Assembly: GCA_030544215.1 (NCBI GenBank)
Contig: JARZZO010000016.1
Location: forward strand, 59,065,501-59,129,500
DNA length: 64,000 nucleotides
Reading direction: 5' to 3'
From: Zantedeschia hybrid cultivar
Taxonomy: Eukaryota > Streptophyta > Magnoliopsida > Alismatales > Araceae
In this document: in pieces, positions 58,962 through 64,000 of the stretch
Numbering within the stretch: position 1 is the first letter of the stretch
Layout: each line of letters opens with the position of its first letter
Program-made: the position numbers and the translations under genes
The notes under the pieces: model-generated
What the model saw: the letters and a program-made list of their open reading frames with translations, nothing else
Told to the model about the DNA's origin: nothing
Database searches by the model: none

Positions 58962-60307
58962 CCTCTTTTTCGGATTTCTTCCTTCTTGAAGCTTGGGAAC
59001 CTTAAAGACTTTGAAAAACCTTGAAACCTTGAAGGAAAACTCAACCTAGAATCGTTGGATTATGGTAGGATTGCTTGGGAACAACTTAAGGGTGTTTATA
59101 TAGAAGGAATTGCGATCATAGGAAGACTTTTCCGGATTGGAAAAGGGATGTGCATTGGTAGAGTTGGAATCCGAGTAGAGAACAACCAGAAACCTGTTTC
59201 TGTGAGTAAAAGGCGTCGAGGATAAGCGACGCGTTTTAACATTGAATGGCGTCTGCGCGACACGACGCGTTTCAGCCTTTCTGTGATTTACCCGAACTTC
59301 TGTGATTTTTTATGCTTAAATTGGATATTTGTTTGGAATTACTAATGATTTTGAATGCAGGAAATTCAAGAAAACCCGAGTAAAGCTGAAAATGTCAAGA
59401 AGATCCCACTGTGGAGTCAAGAAGTCCTGACCGTGGCTACAAAGACGGTTATTTCTACCCTTGTATTATTCCATGTAATTATTGTGCGTCAACATTACTA
59501 TATGTTAAGTATTTATTAGATTCTATCAAGGACCTTGTAGTTTTGATGAAACTGGAATTTGAGTTCCCCTTTAACAAAAACAGTGCTAATTCCAGAGGAT
59601 TCTTAATCGCACGGATAGGCCGTTGGATTGTTAATTAGTGAAGACGATGGTTCCACTTTTGTGAAACAGTGCATGGATAAACGAGCTTCGACTTAGCACT
59701 GAATTACAGAACTGGTGTCTTGACTCATTAATGACAATTTAACAATATTATCCTTGATTAATTTATATTTTATTGGACTTTATATTTTCTTTTAGCCCAG
59801 CATGCATCATATAGGATTTTGAAATCACTGTAATAAGAATTAATTACTAATTAAGTTTCAGACCATTAAATCAAATAACTCTAACATGATATGAAATATT
59901 CCATTCTGAATTGAGTATCTTGATTATCTTTAAGGTTCGCTTGAAGATATCCTTAGAATTCTATTCTTTCTTGGATTCTTTATCTAATATTTCTTGTTTT
60001 CTTTTAAGATCCATCATGGCTGCAGCACGTCCACATTGGCTGGAAAACGCTCCCCATGATGAAACCTACAGTGTCTATGACCTGGAGTACTTCCCACTCC
60101 GTGGAGGTTGATCGACTTTATTTTATTTCCTTGTCTACCTCATCCAGACAGGATTGATTCCATTGATTTCTTTGAACTATCTTCATTTTGAGAAAAATTC
60201 CAATCATGTGATGTTGAAAGTGTGTCTCATCACACCTTGGCATCACCTTTTCAGTACATTCCATTCCATTTCACTCCCTTGCAAAGACGATGCCAAGGTG
60301 AGGCAGC
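58962..60307 (+). other. Element A 3' region before the 3' LTR
   Basis: The part from 58,962 to about 59,157 would be the promoter side of the second antisense gene. From 59,158 it aligns again with element B. It carries dyad cores at 59,213 and 59,249 and the conserved short frame at 60,016-60,111. It ends AAGGTGAGGCAGC, a weak polypurine tract. Confidence 0.7.
60016..60111 (+). CDS. Conserved short frame near the 3' end of element A
   Basis: A 31-codon frame, MAAARPHWLENAPHDETYSV onward, preceded by a TTCTTTTAAG block that could serve as a splice acceptor. Element B has the homologous frame (reverse of about 26,212-26,126) with a few residue changes and an earlier stop. The frame may be chance in a conserved untranslated region; I do not recognise a function. 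Confidence 0.25.
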   Translation: MAAARPHWLENAPHDETYSVYDLEYFPLRGG

Positions 60308-61568
60308 TGTAGACACGCTAATTTTGACATCATTTCGAGTAAATTTCATATCATATAATAATGCCTCAGAATGGTCTGATATTTAATCATTGGTTAATTT
60401 TTATTGATCTTTTTAAGTTAATTATCTGAAAAGTGTCGGGTTTAACAGACATGTTTAAGTTAATCAATTAAATTGATTTTAACTCAAATTTCAGTTGAAA
60501 TATGAAGAAGTCTAAAAGACGTCTACCAGTGTGGACGCCATTTAGAGTTTATTTTTATTTTAACGTTTAAATTTGAATTTTAATTAGTTGATTAATTAGC
60601 TAAAAGGCGTCTGTAAGACACGACGCAATTTAGGTTTCCTAAGTTATTTATACTTCTCTTCCGGATGTTTATCCTTATCTTAATTAGTGTAAACGGCGTC
60701 TTCCATGGGCGACGCGTTTTAGCTAATATAGATAAAGATAAGATTTTTCCCGGATGTTTATCTTTATCCTAATCAATTTGAAAGGCGTCTTTCATGGTCG
60801 ACGCGTTTTAGATAATTACAGATAAAGATGAATTAATCTGTATTTATCTGTTGGTTAAGATAGATAAATCCCAAATTTTTCATGTAAATCTGCAGACGCA
60901 AAGAAGTCTATAAATACCCTGCATCTTGAATGGGTAAAAAAAGTTAGAGTTGGTGATTAGTTAGTGATTGAAACGATATCGAATTGAAGATCAAGACTTT
61001 CCATTCTTCACCAACCGGCATAAGTTTTTCAATTCATTTCTGCATTTTCACTTCATTAATTCTACATTCTTCATCACATCACTCTATGCAACACACACAA
61101 CACTAGTATCATTTCCAAAACCTATTTAATAAAGGAGTTTCAAAGACCATCCCAACAAGTGAGTTTCTTGTTTAGTTGCATGTTTAAAACTCTGTTTAGA
61201 ATGGATACTACTTTTGCCTGAATTCTCATCATTCCTTCATTTCTTTCTATTTCCTGCAAGAGTCAAAGAATCAAAAGGAGAGGAAATCAACAAGCAAATC
61301 ACAGAGAACTCTGGACGATCCTCAACAACAATCAAAGCAAGAACAAAGGCAAGAAAGGGCTCTCTTTCTTCAGCCGGCTGAAGGAGAGGAATCAAGAGCT
61401 CAACATCTCCCACGTTCAAACAGGTAGGCGATCAAAATCTTCTTTTGGAACTTTTAAGTCAAAAGTTTCTGGCGATCACTTCACTTAGTTTCTTTTTAAC
61501 ATGTTTATTTTGCACTTAAACAACATAGATTTTTCATGATAATCACACACTCATTTTAAGCACTCACA
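60308..61568 (+). repeat. Element A 3' LTR (1,261 bp)
   Basis: Same ends as the 5' LTR. Dyad cores start at 60,519, 60,607, 60,696 and 60,785. The GATAT duplication follows at 61,569-61,573. Confidence 0.95.
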
Positions 61569-61990
61569 GATATAATCTTTCACTCGTCCAATACTCTTGA
61601 GTCCACTCAGGGTATAGTGTACTATCAAATCATAACCGGTCGATTCACTTGGTTTATGTACACCTTGGCCAGGAACTTCCATGCATCTTTCCTAGAGCAT
61701 TCAACCTCAACTACTAAGAGCGGGTGATCCCGTTGAAAACTTAATTCCCTTCGAAGATGTCCCATTGTATCTGATCCTTAACTATTTAGAATCCCGTTGA
61801 TAGAGATCTATGAGCCAAGGTCAAAGTACAGAAGTCCACCAACAAGGTGTTCTTTCTGTCTCAGGTCTAAGGACCATCCACGTAACTGTAACAATTGAAT
61901 CAAGTTGGTTGACAGTTAGGTACATTACCATATAATGATTCAAGTTGGATCAGTTCAGTGTACCCATTCTCCAATAAGCACCTACATGCT
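61569..61990 (-). mobile_element. Outer LTR, second part after element A
   Basis: Continues the LTR broken at 17,963. It matches 63,325-63,800 of the other copy, for example CAAAGTACAGAAGTCCACCA here against CAAAGTCCAGAAGTCCACCG there. Similarity in this orientation fades near 61,990. Confidence 0.65.
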
Positions 61991-62535
61991 AATGGATCTT
62001 TAACCACGGGGTCTTAATTGGTCAAGTGATTGGGTCCAGTAGAATATCTTCGAAGGTGATTGAAAGTGTTCAATATGGGATCATTCGCTCTCGATAATTC
62101 GAAAGAGAATGCTTTAAATAAGATGTGTGGAAGTCTCTAGCCAGGGTAGACATTATATTGGAAAAGGAGTTTTTTTATACGTAAGACAGCTTTTAATCTA
62201 AGTGAGTTGACCAGTTAGCATTTGATAGCTCACCATGCCTTAAATTTGATGGATATAGGTGTCCTCTAAGCCAATCATAAGGCACCTATTTCAATCTGGT
62301 TCACTAATCAATGGCATTAAATTCATTATGTAGATTGGCATATTTGTAATTGCGCATAATGAAGTCCATGAATATGTGCAATAGTCATCAGATTATGATG
62401 AGATCATAATAATGAGACTGATGACTTATAAACACATATTCATAATTGTTCCTAGTCGTAGGATGTTTGAGAAGGACATCAAACATCCGGTTAGACTAGT
62501 ACAAGTTATTCCAGCTCATTTGATGAGGGTGACTG
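61991..62535 (+). mobile_element. Outer-LTR family fragment in the opposite orientation
   Basis: Its last 169 bp (62,367-62,535) are the reverse complement of 63,832-64,000, with about six mismatches. Further left, reversed blocks such as CTTCGAAGATATTCTACTGG resemble family sequence. It is interrupted at 62,535 by the next LTR copy, whose homologous sequence continues past this point. Confidence 0.6.
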
Positions 62536-64000
62536 TGTTGGGATCCGGGTGGGACGCGAAGAACGCAGCGGAAACGAAGAACAAAAATTAATCCCGCCCG
62601 ATGCTCGCTGATCCGATTCAGAACGAAAACACAAACTGAAAAACCAGGTTGGAATCTGATTACCGTGCGCGGATTCGAATCCGCTTCCGTTTCGGTTCCG
62701 TCGAGGCAATGCCGCAAGCCGCACAAGCGTCCGGCCTCCAGCGGTATCCACGCGATCCTCCGCGGTAGTTCGTCCTCGATCCCTCGTCCGTTTCAGCTCG
62801 CTCGCTGAAGATCCGTCGCCGCAACGATTGCGGAAATCCCGCCGACGGGAATTCCCGACTTTCAGGAATCACACGCGGCGGAGACGGAAGCTATTCTGGC
62901 GCGCCGAACGGGACGCCCAGAGGTGGAGAGAGAAAGGGGGGGTGACGGCCAGCAAGGGAAATCCTGGAGCTTGGCCCAGGGTTTCTCAACAGCGTGTATA
63001 TATATTAAGTCGGCGCGACTTTTCACAAAAGTCCCCGAGTTAATATAAATCCCACTTATGTACCACCGACTGAGAATCTTATTGCGTGTGACCCTCTAAG
63101 CCCATTTACCAGTCCGGTTTTCAGCCCGTTAAGTCCAATAACTAGTTATTGACTTATAGTAATTAATTAATATCTAGATATTAACTAATTACTTAACCGA
63201 ATTGACATCGCATGTGAATTCGGTCGGACTTCTGATCAAGTTGGGTGCCAAGTAACACCGCATGATCCCGGAAGGTAATGGGGTTCAGCAACCCACTAAT
63301 GGAACCTGTCCGTCCACAGTTACCACGTGGCTATAATCCTTCGTTCGCACAATGCTCTCGAGTTAACCTAGGATATGGTCAACTGTCAAACCCTAGATGG
63401 TCAACTCACTTGAATCAGACTCCGCTTTACAATATCCGAAAACCACTTTTCTGATATTGTTTCTGCTCTGGCCAGAGACTCCTGCGGATCTACTCTAGAG
63501 CATTCTCTCTCCAGTTACCTGAGAGCGAACGATCCTTTATTGAACACACAATTACCTTCGAAGGTCTTCCGCTGGACCCGATCCTTGACTATTAGAGATC
63601 CCGTGGATAGGGATTCGTAGGTCAAGGTCAAAGTCCAGAAGTCCACCGACAAGGTGTCTTTGGTGTCTCAAGTCCAAGGATCAACCACGCTACTGTGACG
63701 ATGATTCAAGCTGATTGACAGTCAGGTAAATTACCATTCGGCGATTCATGTCGGATCAGTTCAGTGAACTCATTCCCCAATGAGCACCTACAGGTTTACC
63801 ATTGTGTCTCCACACTAGTAACTAACGAGATCAGTTACCCTCATCATATGAGCTGGAATAACCTGTACTAGTCTAACCGGATGTTTGATGTCCTTCTCAA
63901 ACATCCTACGACTATGAACAATTGAGAATATGTGTTTATAAGTCATCAGTCTCATTATTATGATCTCATCATAATCTGATGACTATTGCACATATTCATG
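62536..64000 (-). mobile_element. Second outer-family LTR copy (runs off the window)
   Basis: Starts TGTTGGGATCCGGGTGGGAC. It shares the order and blocks of the copy split by element A, and it shows the uninterrupted sequence at the A insertion point (about 63,325). There is no primer site at its left end, so it is a solo LTR or the 3' LTR of a minus-strand element lying to the right. The GC-rich frames near 62,500-63,040 are LTR sequence, not genes. Confidence 0.65.

Larger units (their letters stand above)
17964..61568 (+). mobile_element. Element A: Tat-lineage Ty3/gypsy LTR retrotransposon carrying antisense genes
   Basis: The element is bounded by LTRs that start TGTAGACACG and end CACTCACA, and flanked by GATAT on both sides (17,959-17,963 and 61,569-61,573). 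Without nested element B it is about 19.7 kb. The order is 5' LTR, primer site, leader, gag-protease, pol in -1 frame, a 3' region with two antisense spliced genes, and 3' LTR. The second (archaeal-type) RNase H domain after the first, the tRNA-Arg-like primer site and the large size place it in the Tat group. Its own gag-pol is disabled by seven stop codons. Confidence 0.95.

Noticed and set aside
62496..63043. Arg-rich frames in GC-rich sequence
   Set aside because: They belong to the second outer-family LTR copy, with shared LTR blocks on both sides.

Overview
This is nuclear DNA from a flowering plant. The evidence is the first exon of an INDETERMINATE DOMAIN (IDD) zinc-finger gene, plant-type Ty3/gypsy LTR retrotransposons of the Tat and Tekay lineages, plant mobile domain (PMD) coding sequence with spliceosomal introns, and many MITE/SINE-like fragments. 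The GC-rich, CT-rich gene starts lean towards a monocot, but I cannot name the species.

Layout. (1) 1-2.8 kb: exon 1 of an IDD transcription factor on the minus strand, with its intron running off the left edge and a 42-unit AG microsatellite in its leader. (2) 2.8-17.3 kb: AT-rich intergenic DNA with small non-autonomous elements (a long foldback element, a hAT MITE with an 8-bp duplication, other inverted-repeat elements, SINE-like pieces) and a tandem repeat; I found no convincing gene. (3) 17.3-62.5 kb: a nest of LTR retrotransposons. An outer LTR with an initiator-Met-type primer site is split by Tat-like element A (17,964-61,568, +, duplication GATAT). A is split by B, a member of the same family in the opposite orientation (24,571-48,506, duplication AAGGG). 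B is split by chromovirus C (33,796-43,233, +, duplication TATTC). By-eye LTR divergence (about 3%, 1.6% and 0.6%) agrees with that insertion order. (4) 61.6-64 kb: more pieces of the outer LTR family in both orientations.

Coding content. A and B share one plan: LTR, tRNA-Arg-like primer site, gag-protease with a G-patch, then pol (RT, RNase H, a second RNase H, integrase) in an overlapping -1 frame after an A9-A10 run. B has a full-length open pol. A has seven in-frame stops but no frameshift. C is a Tekay-type gag-pol with a chromodomain-like tail and three in-frame TAG codons.

Most notable. First, A carries two antisense spliced genes between pol and its 3' LTR: an intact-looking seven-exon PMD gene of 701 codons, and a two-exon relative with two stops. 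B lacks this 5.2-kb block. Second, the non-coding parts of A, B and the unrelated C contain about 59 copies of a dyad, GCGTC-N10-GACGC, usually with extended A/T-rich arms. Its spacer is always 10 nt, while the spacer sequence changes freely, even between homologous LTR sites whose flanks are conserved. I know of no described element with this design.
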